Assembly: GCF_022539665.2 (NCBI RefSeq)
Contig: NC_081335.1
Coordinates: 9,584,449-9,648,448, forward strand
Length of the DNA: 64,000 bases
Direction: 5' to 3'
Source: Daphnia carinata
Lineage: Eukaryota > Arthropoda > Branchiopoda > Diplostraca > Daphniidae
The translations under genes were made by a program, and so were the position numbers. The notes beneath the pieces are model-generated. The model saw only the letters and a list, made by a program, of their open reading frames with translations, was not told where the DNA came from and made no database searches. Below, piece after piece: positions 28,112-41,500 of the stretch (positions within the stretch are counted from its first letter, which is position 1; every line of letters begins with the position of its first letter).

Positions 28112-30496
28112 GTCTTGTTGTTTTCTACGGTTTCTACCTTCTCTACGTCTTTTGATGCTGTTTGCATCCTCTATCTTATCTAATGGAAAGAGTGTAGGAC
28201 CTAACGTTCTCTGAAAAATCCATTCCTGTATTCTTTGCGAGGAGTCGCACGGGATTGTGCACACTGTTTTATCTTCGTAAAACGGTGTTAAACAATAAGG
28301 GTTATCTTTCAGCGCGAACAGCCTGTCCACTACGTTGTAGTTCCACAGTGTTCGGTTGCCTGATTCACTGTCGCAGGGTGTCGTTGCTAACGGTGTGACG
28401 CATGTTGTTGTTGACGCAATTCTGAGCTTCCCATTGACATACGCAAAATCTTGTTTTGGGTAGCTAGTAATCTTGTCTTCCGAGGAGCTTTGGTTGCAGA
28501 AATGCAAGGTGAGTGCTTGCTTTTCTGTTATCGCTAGACAGTAGTCTAAATTGGTTGTTGGCTGGATTTTTCCATATAATGCTGGTGGGTTAAATGGAAT
28601 GTGGTCGCTAATCTTGTCGAATTGCTTTGTTTTTGTTCTATCTACAGTGGTGACCCTTGGTCTTTTCTGTTCCTGTAGCCTATCGTTTTCATCCAATGTT
28701 TCCCCTACTGTATCTAATAACTCTACTAACCAAAATTGATTAATATTTCCATTTTCACAGGGCTCTACTGATATGGGGTAATCTAGAGTAATATTTACAG
28801 TTAAACAATGTCCCGTGTGCGCCTGAACGATTTGAAATGGAATTAATTCCGGCGTCATTGGGTTGGGGTCGAGAATCCAAACGTCTGTTGGGTTTTCTAT
28901 TTCGTCACTGCTAGTTCCGCATTTCTTTACACCTGTGTTGTTAGCTGTAAATTGATGAATGCAATGTTGAAGGAAACTTTGCATTATCATTCCAATCGGA
29001 AAAAATTTAAAATTTTGACCATTTACTACAGCTTTTTGCATTTCTTTTTCGGGTGGTAAAGAGTTGTCAAATGCGCAAGGCGGAACTGAAAATTTTCCGC
29101 TTCGTGGTAAATAAGCTAAACAGCGGCTTGGACTGCTCGCTAGCATTAAGCATTCTGAAAGATCCTTTGCATAGCTTCTCTTCTGACGCTTAGTATTCTC
29201 GAGGATTTCTATGTACGTATCGGGTAAACCGATTACTGGAAATACAGTTACATTGGTACAAATCTGCGTTTTGTTAGTTGAAATTATAAATTCTAACTGC
29301 GAGGCGTGGTCTTCTATTCTACTTTGTTTCTTACTTCTAGTTAAATTACCACGGCCTTGAAATACTGAATTAATCTCGCAAACCGGTTCTTTCGGATCTG
29401 GAGATTTCCAAACATATTCTCAAATCGTTATGATTTGAGAATTCTATCATACTAGAGTTTGCTAAAATTCCAAAAGGTGATAATACGAGGCAATCGTGAC
29501 ATTCTTTTGTTAATTGGATGACTTGCGTGACACAGTTTTTTGTAGTATACGCCTTTGTGGTCATCCAGTAACCTTCTCCTTCCGGTTCCTGTACATAACG
29601 AAAAGTCTCCCCGTCTTTAACCATTGGGTGTAACGCAAGTATTTGGATATTGAGCGGTGGCCCAACATTCATTGGCGCTTACTTTTAGAATTTGTTTTTT
29701 GAAAGTAGTGTCGTGGCTTAACAGAAAATTTGTTGAAATTTCTTTGTCGAGAGCCACTGGGTACGAGCAGACTTGCCGCGCCGATCAATTTTCCGATCGC
29801 GATCTCCGATCCGATCTTTTGAGTTTGATCGGATCGGGCGATCCGATCAAACTGCGAAAGATCGGATCGGCGATCAAATTTTGCCGATCATTTTTAGCGA
29901 TCATTTTTGTGCAGCATCTAACGGTAAAAATTTACACTGTTTCGCGAAAATAGCATTGGCTGTCACAGCGACAGTCACTGGCGGCCATTGAGGGTGAACA
30001 CTAAACAGTTTCCTTCAATTGGCATTCGCATAAATAGCAGTGAAATAGAACCCTGCGGCTGAAAATCTACAGCTAGATGGCGAAAAGTTTGATCGCTAAA
30101 AACGATCGGATCGCGATCAATTTTTTGGGATCGCCGATCCGATCTCCGATCTTTTTCAAAAGATCGGATCGGCGATCAATTTTTTGATCGGAGATCGGAT
30201 CGGCGATCAATTTTTTGATCGGAGATCGGATCGGCGATCAATTTTTGATCGCGATCGCGGCAAGTCTGGGTACGAGCATACCCTTCCCATGTTATTGGTT
30301 CTTTGTTTTTAGTTAATAACGTGTAAATGACTTTTGTTGGTACTTCTATCGGTTCGGGATGTGAGCAGTAGTCTGGATCTTTTAAATCTATAGTACGTTT
30401 TGTTATTGGCTGAGAGCAGTTGCAAGTGTTGATGGTTATTGGCTGAACTAGGCCTACGGCTAGAGCGAAGACAAGGCTCGTAATTACGATATTCAT
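28076..30496 (-). pseudogene. env: Envelope, surface-subunit part with ricin-B-like QxW repeats
   Basis: The ATG at 30496 opens MNIVITSLVFALAVGLVQPI, a typical signal peptide, followed by Cys-rich sequence. The frame is broken by a MITE (29768-30268) and by shifts near 29680 and 29370. The longest intact piece (29146-28076, 356 codons) has repeated units of the form C-L-x-V ... C-x(4-8)-Q/L-x-W: GHCLTVNITL with NINQFW, a weaker CLAITEKQ unit, CDSESGNRTLW, and YCLTP with QRIQEW. That pattern resembles ricin-B-type beta-trefoil repeats that bind sugars. A polybasic RRREGRNRRK stretch near its end fits a furin-type cleavage site. Role as receptor-binding surface protein is inferred from position; the trefoil call needs a profile search. 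Confidence 0.65.
29768..30268. mobile_element. hAT-like MITE, 501 bp, in env
   Basis: Perfect 13-bp terminal inverted repeats (CAGACTTGCCGCG at 29768-29780 and its complement at 30256-30268) and an 8-bp target duplication GGTACGAG (29760-29767, 30269-30276). The 8-bp duplication fits hAT-type transposition. The interior is built of gatcgg/gatcgcgatc repeats, some about 31-bp tandem units near 30150-30245. No coding capacity. Confidence 0.9.
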
Positions 30497-30821
30497 CTGT
30501 AATGGTATTACATTTCGGTTATCAGTCTTTTCGGTTGTTTAACTGCTTGTCTTAGTGATCTTCTAACGGGAATTGCTACGCTGGTTGTTTCCTCCGTCTT
30601 TCTCTAGGCTTTTCTACAGATGTGGTTTCACTTTCTATAGGCAACTGTTCGCTTTCGCTTCTCTCACCCGTTTGTTCAGGTACTGTTTCGCTGCGGCTGT
30701 TTCTCTTGCTTCTTCTTCTAACTGTAAATCCTGTTTCCTAATTTCGCTTTCTTCTCTTGTTTCTTCTTTTTCCTTTCGTCGTTCATTCTTTCTGTCGGTT
30801 TCGGTTTCTGCTTCTTTCGGA
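30497..30821 (-). other. Charged tail of pol / spacer before env
   Basis: On the minus strand one frame reads a Glu/Arg/Lys-rich stretch (about 30790-30640) that may extend the integrase C-terminus after a frameshift. The plus-strand open frame at 30573-30881 is the Ser/Phe-rich mirror of this and not supported. Confidence 0.4.
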
Positions 30822-32271
30822 TCACTTTCGCTTTCGGGGTCTACTTCCCTTTCCCTTTCGGTGGTATTTGCTACTAACTGATTCTTTTTGTCTACTTTTC
30901 CACTTTTTAAGGCGATTTACATGAACAACTGCCGTGTGATTTTCTGTCGTTCTTCTAATTACATAATGAAGATCAGAATGTTTTTCTACGATTGTGAAAG
31001 GACTATCCCAACGCATGTAAAATTTTCCTGTCTGGGGTTTCATTTCTTGTAATAAAACTAAATCACCCTGTTCGAATGAACATTCTCTCAAAGATTTGTC
31101 ATAATTTTCTTTTTGTCGTGACTGAGCGATAATTAATCTACTTTTTGCTTACTCTAAAGCTTCATGCCACTGTTGAGTGTAAACGTTATTTTGATCTTCT
31201 AAAAGACGATTCTTCATCGGAGGTCCTAGATCCGTCGGTTCTAGGGCATCTCTACCCTTCAGGAGATAAAATGGGGTTTCACCTGTGCTGGAGTGGGCCG
31301 GGTCGGTTATAGGCCGCGACTACGTAGTCGAGATGTTCGTCCCACAACGACGGGTTTTGTGCGACGTGTGCGGTTAACATATCTCCTAATGTACGATTAA
31401 ATCTTTCTACAGCTCCATCGGTTTGTGGATGATAGGCTGTCTTCCTCAGTTGCTTCACTCCCAACTGCTTACATAGCTCTGCCATTGTCAACGACTGGAA
31501 GTTGGAACCTCTATCCGTAAGGATTTGAGAGGGCAACCCTTCGCAGTTGACAATATGTTTTATAAATTTACGCATGATAGTTTGGGCAGAAATTTCCTTA
31601 AGAGCTAGAGCTATAACATACCTAGTGGTATACTCCATTATCACTAGTATGTACTTATTGCCTTTTTCACTTTCAGTTACGGGGCCTACTATATCCATTG
31701 CCAATCGCTGCCAGACATAGTCTGTAACAGGGATTGGTTGAAGCGCGGCTTTGCACGCACCTGAAACTTTGCGTTTAGAACAAGTTGAACAGTTAAGAAC
31801 GTATGTTTTGATGTCACTAGCTATTCGTGGCCAAAAATACTTATTAGTAATGTTAGCTGTTGTTTTCGCGATTCCTAAATGACCGGCTAATTTGTGGTCA
31901 TGATAGAGGTTTATTATTTCTCTTCGTAGTGTCGCTGGTACTACGATTTTACCTCTAGCGGTAGTCAATATATCACTAGGAAGGTATCTAAACTCATCCT
32001 CCTCCTCATTAAGTCTGATCCCTTGTACAGCCTCCTGACAAAATTTATCTTCCTGCTGCGCGATTACCCAATCGTCTGCCACGACTTTTTGTGATACAAC
32101 GACGTTTACTGGAATCCTACTAAGTGCATCGGCGTTCTGATGAAGTTTTCCAGGACGGTACTGAATCTCCATTTCGAACTGTTGCAAAAATAAGAACCAG
32201 CGAGCCAACCTGCCTGTGGGCTCTCTGATTTTTTGGATATACTGTAGAGGTCTATGGTCGGTTACTATCAC
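30822..32271 (-). pseudogene. pol: Pol: RNase H end and integrase
   Basis: A frame at 32271-31279 starts in RNase H (VTDHRPLQYIQK) and passes into integrase: zinc finger HKLAGHLGIAKTT ... CSTCSKRKV, then DDE residues in LAMDIVGPV, ILTDRGSNFQS and DGAVERFNRTL. After a break near 31279 the C-terminal DNA-binding part resumes at 31091-30822 (GDLVLLQEMKPQTGKFYMRW). Integrase inserts element cDNA. A disrupted stretch of about 55 nt (32272-32325) separates it from the RT part. Closest to Gypsy pol by domain order. Confidence 0.85.
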
Positions 32272-32325
32272 GAAGTTAGTACCCTATAGACAGTGAAAAA
32301 AATGCCTTTACCGAGTGAATAATGG

Positions 32326-33567
32326 CTATGAATAAGCTTCTTTCTCTGTAGTACACCATTTTAACTGGACGTCGGTTAGATGTTTAGAAGTATAGGCAAT
32401 TGGTTGCTCTAAGGACCTACTTAAATCTTCTGTCGACTCGTCAACCACTCTCGAATCACTATGTGACCGCTCAGTGGATCCGGGGTTGGCAATCAGATAG
32501 GGCATTTGAGAGAGAACTCCGCCTACTCCATACCCGCACGCATCCGTGTGTAGGATGAAAGGTCGCGCGAAATCTGGGTACGCGAGGGTAGGGGCGGAAC
32601 ATAGACACTCTTTTATGCTTTCGAACGCGTTCATTTCTTCTTGCCCCCATTGCCATGGTACCGCGCTCCTTATGAGCCGCGTTAGCGCATGGACTTTGTT
32701 AGCTAACTGGTCAATAAAACGCCTATAGTAATTAGCAAGGCCTAGGAACGCTCTGATTTGATCGGCATTTTTTGGTGCCGGATATTTCTTCACAGCTTTG
32801 ATTTTACTCGGATCAACCATAACTCCTTTCTCTGACACAATGTGTCCTAAGTACTCTACTGTCTTAGCAGCAAACCTACATTTCTGAATTTTGACCTTCA
32901 GGCCATTTGCCTGCAAGAGGCGAAATGTCGAGGTTAGGTGATCTGCATGTTCGGCTATATTTTTACTGTACACGATGATGTCGTCGATATACACCATAAC
33001 AAATTTCCAAATCAAAGGTTTTAGAGCAATCTCCATCGTTCGTTGAAATGTGCTAGGGGCATTGCATAGCCCGAACGGCATCCTAATGTATTCAAAATGA
33101 CCGGCTTCTGCCGTAAAAGCAGTTTTGTGTATGTCGTCTTCTTCTATTTCGATTTGCCAGTAACCACTGAACAAATCTAGCGTCGAAAATAACTTGACTC
33201 CGTGTAACAGGTTTAGTGTGTCCTCAATCCTTGGAAGAGGGTATCGATCCTTCACTGTCACCGCATTTAGATCTCTATAGTCAACGCATAATCTCAATTC
33301 GCCTGATTTTTTCTTTACCATGACGATGGATGCTCTGAAAGCACTGCGACTTCCCCTTATGATGTTGTATTTGAGCATTTCCTCAATTTGTTGTTTAGCT
33401 ATCAGTTTTATCGCTTGGGGCATTCTAAATGCGCCTCTCAGTTTTGTGTTTCCTATTGTTTCTATTCTATGTTTTAATACACTAGTCCTACCTAATTCAA
33501 TCAATTTAGATGCAAATCCATCTCTATGATTATTTAAGACTTGACTAATTTGCAGTCTATCCTTCAC
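32326..33567 (-). pseudogene. pol: Pol: reverse transcriptase and RNase H start
   Basis: 413 codons open from 33567. RT blocks are well kept: LRLCVDYRDLNAVTVKDRYP, FSTLDLFSGYWQ (first metal Asp, residue 131), MPFGLCNAPSTFQ, VYIDDIIVYS (YIDD at residues 193-196), then a FLGLANYYRRFI connection and RNase H start ILHTDACGYGVGGVLSQ. The frame ends early at 32326, where RNase H should continue. All catalytic residues of RT seen are intact, so decay is mainly at frame level. Confidence 0.88.
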
Positions 33568-33613
33568 AGCTAAGTGTGATAATTCAAATGTTATGTTCGA
33601 TTTTTATTGGATA

Positions 33614-33940
33614 TTATAAATTCGGAGTTAATTTTATGCTTAGTGTGAAATATCCTAATGGATACATTATGTTCCCTGATGCTGAAACGAATGATTGTTG
33701 ATTATGAAATTCTATTTCAACTAAGATTGCTGTGTGAGATAGAAGAGCAAATTTATCTGATGACATGATACTGGCTGCTGCACCAGTGTCTATTAGGGCT
33801 TGGGTTTTTTGTGTACTAAATTCTACAGGTATTCTAATTAAACTACATGTCTGTTTTGGTTGTTCTAATCCGCTTTCTCCTGCAGTCTTTTTGGATTTTT
33901 CGTCCGGCAATCTTTTGCGAAATGACCTTTGTTGCCGCAT
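33614..33940 (-). pseudogene. pro: Aspartic protease
   Basis: Contains ALIDTGAAASIMSS, the retroviral-type catalytic DTGA motif, in a frame of 108 codons located between the gag knuckle and RT, as expected. It stops at 33614, about 45 nt before the RT frame, so Gag-Pro-Pol is not continuous in this copy. Its N-terminal codons overlap the end of gag in another frame. Confidence 0.8.
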
Positions 33941-35113
33941 CTATGGCATATTACTGATTCGTCTCTACTTTTGCTATTTGATCTACGTTTGTTTGACGGG
34001 TGAGGGCTTTTGGATCTCGGTCTTTCGTAATTTGATCTATTTCTAGAGCTACTTCTATCTCTCTGTCTACTTTCTGAATCATGGGATCTCCCACGGCTTG
34101 TCGATCTTTCACGTGATCGTGACCTATTTCTGTCGTAGCTTCTATCTTTATCTTGTTTGTATGAGCGATCTTGGCGATTCCTATTGTATGAACTATCTCT
34201 AGATAATTGCCTGTCTTCCCATTAAACGCTACTATTTCTTGTCGTGTGTTTTTGTTCTGCCTGAAGCGTTACGATTTCTTTTTCTTGTTCTATACTTTTA
34301 GTATCGAGAGCTTTGTAACTTATCCGTAATTGATCTAGGTCAATTTAAGTCATGGTAAACTTATTTAGTAGACGGGTTCCTTCTTCAAGGAGTTGTGCTT
34401 CCAAGTTTTAGTTTGTCTACTTCGCTTCGTAGCCTAGCTTTTTCGGTAACTAATTTAGATTTTACTGAAGAGTGTTCTGATTCTGCTTTTTTAATGGTTG
34501 TTTCTAATAGTTGTACGTCTTGTGTTTTCTTTACTAATGTTGAAATTAAATTTGATTTTTCTTCTTGAGTCTGTTCTAATTGCTGGGATAAATATTGTGC
34601 TTGGAATTCTATTGCCTGCTGATAGGCGGCATTTGTGTAAATTAATGCAAGGCCTTGATTTTCAAGTTCTTGGATTTTCTTCTCTACTGTTACTAACTTT
34701 TCTGTAATTAGTTTGTATTCTAAATCTTTTTCTTTTAGCCTTGTTTTTAATCGTTTTGTTGCTAACTTATCCTTGATTGATGGATTCCTATTACAGCTGT
34801 TTTCAAAAAATCTCTTTCTTCTAGCAATCTTTTCTTCGTTTTGCTGGGTAAATTCTCGTTTGAGTGGTATTTAATTAATTACTTCTCTTCGTCACTTTCT
34901 TTTGGACTTTTCACTTTCTTCGGCACTTCTCGTCCGTTTTATTGGAACTATCCGAACTTCTGAAATTTCACTATCTAATGTTCGATAAACTTTCTGCGTT
35001 GTTCGTTTGGTGTCAGCCAAACATAATCTTCTCGGGCGCTCTTTTACAACTACTGTCTTAACTTCTGGGGTGGATGGTTTGTATAGATCTACCGTTAAAT
35101 TGTCAGTTGACAT
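33900..35113 (-). pseudogene. gag: Gag with coiled coil, Arg-Ser region and CCHC knuckle
   Basis: ATG at 35113 (MSTDNLTVDLYKPSTPEVKT), 150 nt inside the 5' LTR. The first frame stops near 34892. Further along, in shifted frames, lies a long Glu/Lys/Gln coiled coil (about 34780-34400), an Arg/Ser/Asp-rich basic stretch (about 34150-33980), and CHRCGNKGHFAKDC (near 33908-33950), a perfect CX2CX4HX4C knuckle. A Gag made mainly of coiled coil is unlike the compact capsid of the 4685-11852 element. Several stops and shifts; dead. Confidence 0.7.
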
Positions 35114-35262
35114 TGATATTTCTTACCCTAATCGCGGGGAACTGTAGACGCCTGACGAGCGTCTGCAAAGTCTTTTGGGTTGAAAGGTGTTGAGTGCTTC
35201 TGCAGGGTTCCGGGCTGGATATTTGAACGAAGTTCAAAACTGGATACGTTCATCAAATGTAG

Positions 35263-35578
35263 TGTTCATATATTTCGAACTACTATAATTAAAGACACAT
35301 GTTAAAGACACTTGTGTATTAACTCTACCGCACAGCACTATACAACAATGCACAGGTATAAGTCACGGTATTAACTCCCTCGTCCGTCACAGTGAACCGC
35401 GACTTTTATAGATAACGCGGGAGCGTTACTTACCGACTCAGGATGTGGACGTGGCTGTCTACGTGGCTGTAGACGTCCTTGGAAGTATCGTGGATGGTAA
35501 GTAGATGCTTGGGTGCCAAGGTGACGTGCGTGGTGTGGGTGCCAGTGATTGACAGCTCGCGGCACTGTCTGAGGAGTT
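35263..35578 (-). repeat. 5' LTR of env-bearing element, outer end missing
   Basis: Matches 25556-25879 but stops at ...gaggagtt; the outermost 8-9 bases ending in the expected TG are gone and satellite DNA follows directly. TATAAAA box on the minus strand at 35404-35410. A TGG-type primer site next to the inner end (ctacatttgatgaacg) was not recognised. Confidence 0.88.
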
Positions 35579-38500
35579 GAATACACGTATATTTGATGCT
35601 GTTTGAATGTAGATCATGAAACTGATTCTTTAACACTATGTTCACTTTGAATACACGTATATTTGATGCTGTTTGAATGTAGATATTGAAACTGACTCTA
35701 TAACACTATATTCACATTGAATACACGTATATTTGATGCTGTTTGAATGTAGATTATGAAACTGATTCTATAACACTACTATATTCACATTGAATACACG
35801 TATATTTGATGCTGTTTGAATGTAGATATTGAAACTGATTCTATAACACTATATTCACATTGAATACACGTATATTTGATGCTTATTCACATTGAATACA
35901 CGTATATTTGATGCTGTTTGAATGTAGATATTGAAACTGATTCTATAACACTATATTCACATTGAATACACGTATATTTGATGCTGTTTGAATGTAGATA
36001 TTGAAACTGATTCTATCACACTATATTCACATTGAATACACGTATATTTGATGCTGTTTGAATGTAGATATTGAAACTGATTCTATAACACTATATTCAC
36101 ATTGAATACACGTATATTTGATGCTGTTTGAATGTAGATATTGAAACTGATTCTATAACACTATATTCACATTGAATACACGTATATTTGATGCTGTTTG
36201 AATGTAGATATTGAAACTGATTCTATAACACTATATTCACATTGAATACACGTATATTTGATGCTGTTTGAATGTAGATATTGAAACTGATTCTATAACA
36301 CTATATTCACATTGAATACACGTATATTTGATGCTGTTTGAATGTAGATATTGAAACTGATTCTATAACACTATATTCACATTGAATACACGTATATTTG
36401 ATGCTGTTTGAATGTAGATATTGAAACTGATTCTATAACACTATATTCACATTGAATACACGTATATTTGATGCTGTTTGAATGTAGATATTGAAACTGA
36501 TTCTATAACACTATATTCACATTGAATACACGTATATTTGATGCTGTTTGAATGTAGATATTGAAACTGATGTATAACACTATATTCACATTGAATACAC
36601 GTATATTTGATGAATGTTTGAATGTAGATATTGAAACTGATTCTATGTAACACTATATTCACATTGAATACACGTATATTTGATGCTGTTTGAATGTAGA
36701 TATTGAAACTGACTATAACACTATATTCACATTGAATACACGTATATTTGATGCTGTTTGAATGTAGATTGACTGATTCTATAACACTATATTACACGTA
36801 TATTTGATGCTGTTTGAATGTAGATATTGAAACTGATTCTATAACACTATATTCACATTGAATACACGTATATTGATGCTGTTTGAATGTAGATCACATT
36901 GAAACTGATTCTATAACACTATATTCACATTGAATACACGTATATTTGATGCTGTTTGAATGTAGATATTGAAACTGATTCTATAACACTATATTCACAT
37001 TGAATACACGTATATTTGATGCTGTTTGAATGTAGATATTGAAACTGATTCTATAACACTATATTCACATTGAATACACGTATATTTGATGCTGTTTGAA
37101 TGTAGATATTGAAACTCACATTCTATAACACTATATTCACATTGAATACACGTATATTTGATGCTGTTTGAATGTAGATATTGAAACTCATGTATAACAC
37201 TATATTCACATTGAATACACGTATATTTGATGCTGTTTGAATGTAGATATTGAAACTGATTCTATAACACTATATTCACATTGAATACACGTATATTTGA
37301 TGCTGTTTGAATGTAGATATTGAAACTCACTGTATAACACTATATTCACAATGAATACACGTATATTTGATGCTGTTGAATAGATATTGAAACTGATTCT
37401 ATAACACTATATTCACATTGAATACACGTATATTTGATGCTGTTTGAATGTAGATATTGAAACTGATTCTATAACACTATATTCACATTGAATACACGTA
37501 TATTTGATGCTGTTTGAATGTAGATATTGAAACTGATTCTATAACACTATATTCACATTGAATACACGTATATTTGATGCTTTGAATTGAATGTAGATAT
37601 TGAATACACGTATAACTGAACTATACTATATTCACATTGAATACACGTATATTTGATGCTGTTTGAATGTAGATATTGAAACTGATTCTATAACACTATA
37701 TTCACATTGAATACACGTATATTTGATGCTGTTTGAATGTAGATATTGAAACTGATTCTATAACACTATATTCACATTGAATACACGTATATTTGATGCT
37801 GTTTGAATGTAGATATTGAAACTGATTCTATAACACTATATTCACATTGAATACACGTATATTTGATGCTGTTTGAATGTAGATATTGAAACTGATTCTA
37901 TAACACTATATTCACATTGAATACACGTATATTTGATGCTGTTTGAATGTAGATATTGAAACTGATTCTATAACACTATATTCACATTGAATACACGTAT
38001 ATTTGATGCTGTTTGAATGTAGATATTGAAACTGATTCTATAACACTATATTCACATTGAATACACGTATATTTGATGCTGTTTGAATGTAGATATTGAA
38101 ACTGATTCTATAACACTATATTCACATTGAATACACGTATATTTGATGCTGTTTGAATGTAGATATTGAAACTGATTCTATAACACTATATTCACATTGA
38201 ATACACGTATATTTGATGCTGTTTGAATGTAGATATTGAAACTGATTCTATAACACTATATTCACATTGAATACACGTATATTTGATGCTGTTTGAATGT
38301 AGATATTGAAACTGATTCTATAACACTATATTCACATTGAATACACGTATATTTGATGCTGTTTGAATGTAGATATTGAAACTGATTCTATAACACTATA
38401 TTCACATTGAATACACGTATATTTGATGCTGTTTGAATGTAGATATTGAAACTGATTCTATAACACTATATTCACATTGAATACACGTATATTTGATGCT

Positions 38501-41500
38501 GTTTGAATGTAGATATTGAAACTGATTCTATAACACTATATTCACATTGAATACACGTATATTTGATGCTGTTTGAATGTAGATATTGAAACTCATTGTA
38601 AAACACTATATTCACATTGAATACACGTATATTTGATGCTGTTTGAATGTAGATATTGAAACTGATTGTATAACACTATATTCACATTGAATACACGTAT
38701 ATTTGATGCTGTTTGAATGTAGATATTGAAACTGATTCTATAACACTATATTCACATTGAATACACGTATATTTGATGCTGTTTGAATGTAGATATTGAA
38801 ACTGATTGTATCACACTATATTCACATTGAATACACGTATATTTGATGCTGTTTGAATGTAGATATTGAAACTGATTCTATAACACTATATTCACATTGA
38901 ATACACGTATATTTGATGCTGTTTGAATGTAGATGTTTGAATGTAGATCATTGAAACTGATTCTATAACACTATATTCACATTGAATACACGTATATTTG
39001 ATGCTGTTTGAATGTAGATATTGAAACTGATTCTATAACACTATATTCACATTGAATACACGTATATTTGATGCTGTTTGAATGTAGATATTGAAACTGA
39101 TTCTATAACACTATATTCACATTGAATACACGTATATTTGATGCTGTTTGAATGTAGATATTGAAACTGATTCTATAACACTATATTCACATTGAATACA
39201 CGTATATTTGATGCTGTTTGAATGTAGATATTGAAACTGATTGTATCACACTATATTCACATTGAATACACGTATATTTGATGCTGTTTGAATGTAGATA
39301 TTGAAACTGATTCTATAACACTATATTCACATTGAATACACGTATATTTGATGCTGTTTGAATGTAGATATTGAAACTCACTGTATCACACTATATTCAC
39401 ATTGAATACACGTATATTTGATGCTGTTTGAATGTAGATCATGAAACTGATTCTATAACACTATATTCACATTGAATACACGTATATTTGATGCTGTTTG
39501 AATGTAGATATTGAAACTGATTCTATAACACTATATTCACATTGAATACACGTATATTTGATGCTGTTTGAATGTAGATATTGAAACTGATTCTATAACA
39601 CTATATTCACATTGAATACACGTATATTTGATGCTGTTTGAATGTAGATATTGAAACTGATTCTATAACACTATATTCACATTGAATACACGTATATTTG
39701 ATGCTGTTTGAATGTAGATATTGAAACTGATGTATAACACTATACACTATATTCACATTGAATACACGTATATTTGATGCTGTTTGAATGTAGATCATGA
39801 AACTGATTCTATAACACTATATTCACATTGAATACACGTATATTTGATGCTGTTTGAATGTAGATATTGAAACTGATTCTATAACACTATATTCACATTG
39901 AATACACGTATATTTGATGCTGTTTGAATGTAGATATGAAAACTGATTCTATAACACTATATTCACATTGAATACACGTATATTTGATGCTGTTTGAATG
40001 TAGATATTGAAACTGATTCTATAACACTATATTCACATTGAATACACGTATATTTGATGCTGTTTGAATGTAGATATTGAAACTGATTCTATAACACTAT
40101 ATTCACATTGAATACACGTATATTTGATGCTGTTTGAATGTAGATATTGAAACTGATTCTATAACACTATATTCACATTGAATACACGTATATTTGATGC
40201 TGTTTGAATGTAGATATTGAAACTGATTCTATAACACTATATTCACATTGAATACACGTATATTTGATGCTGTTTGAATGTAGATATTGAAACTGATTCT
40301 ATATCACACTATATTCACATTGAATACACGTATATTTGATGCTGTTTGAATGTAGATATTGAAACTGATTCTATCACACTATATTCACATTGAATACACG
40401 TATATTTGATGCTGTTTGAATGTAGATCATGAAACTGATTCTATAACACTATATTCACATTGAATACACGTATATTTGATGCTGTTTGAATGTAGATATT
40501 GAAACTGATTCTATAACACTATATTCACATTGAATACACGTATATTTGATGCTGTTTGAATGTAGATATTGAAACTGATTGTATCACACTATATTCACAT
40601 TGAATACACGTATATTTGATGCTGTTTGAATGTAGATATGAAACTGATTCTATAACACTATATTCACATTGAATACACGTATATTTGATGCTGTTTGAAT
40701 GTAGATCATGAAACTGATTCTATAACACTATATTCACATTGAATACACGTATATTTGATGCTGTTTGAATTTAGATATTGAAACTGATTCTATAACACTA
40801 TATTCACATTGAATACACGTATATTTGATGCTGTTTGAATGTAGATATGAAACTGATTCTATAACACTATATTCACATTGAATACACGTATATTTGATGC
40901 TGTTTGAATGTAGATATGAAACTGATTCTATAACACTATATTCACATTGAATACACGTATATTTGATGCTGTTTGAATGTAGATATTGAAACTGATTCTA
41001 TAACACTATATTCACATTGAATACACGTATATATTTGATGCTGTTTGAATGTAGATCATGAAACTGATTCTATCACACTATATTCACATTGAATACACGT
41101 ATATTTGATGCTGTTTGAATGTAGATATTGAAACTGATTCTATAACACTATATTCACATTGAATACACGTATATTTGATGCTGTTTGAATGTAGATATTG
41201 AAACTGATTCTATAACACTATATTCACATTGAATACACGTATATTTGATGCTGTTTGAATGTAGATATGAAACTGATTCTATAACACTATATTCACATTG
41301 AATACACGTATATTTGATGCTGTTTGAATGTAGATATTGAAACTGATTCTATAACACTATATTCACATTGAATACACGTATATTTGATGCTGTTTGAATG
41401 TAGATATTGAAACTGATTGTATAACACTATATCACATCACACTATATTCACATTGAATACACGTATATTTGATGCTGTTTGAATGTAGATATTGAAACTG

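Larger units (their letters stand above)
25556..35578 (-). mobile_element. Env-bearing Gypsy/errantivirus-like element, ~10 kb, decayed
   Basis: Minus-strand element with LTRs at 35263-35578 (5') and 25556-25879 (3'), and in order gag with coiled coil and CCHC, DTG protease, RT, RNase H, integrase and envelope. The LTRs differ at roughly 20 sites plus small indels (about 6 percent by eye), so it is older than the 4685-11852 element. Every sense gene has frame breaks. It lies in satellite DNA on both sides but without a clear target duplication. An opposite-strand spliced gene sits between env and the 3' LTR. Confidence 0.85.

Noticed and set aside
28551-28739. Plus-strand frame within env
   Set aside because: Mirror of the sense env frame; no splice signals or domain, unlike the opposite-strand gene at 26215.
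30573-30881. Plus-strand Ser/Phe-rich frame
   Set aside because: Reverse of the charged pol tail; low-complexity shadow.
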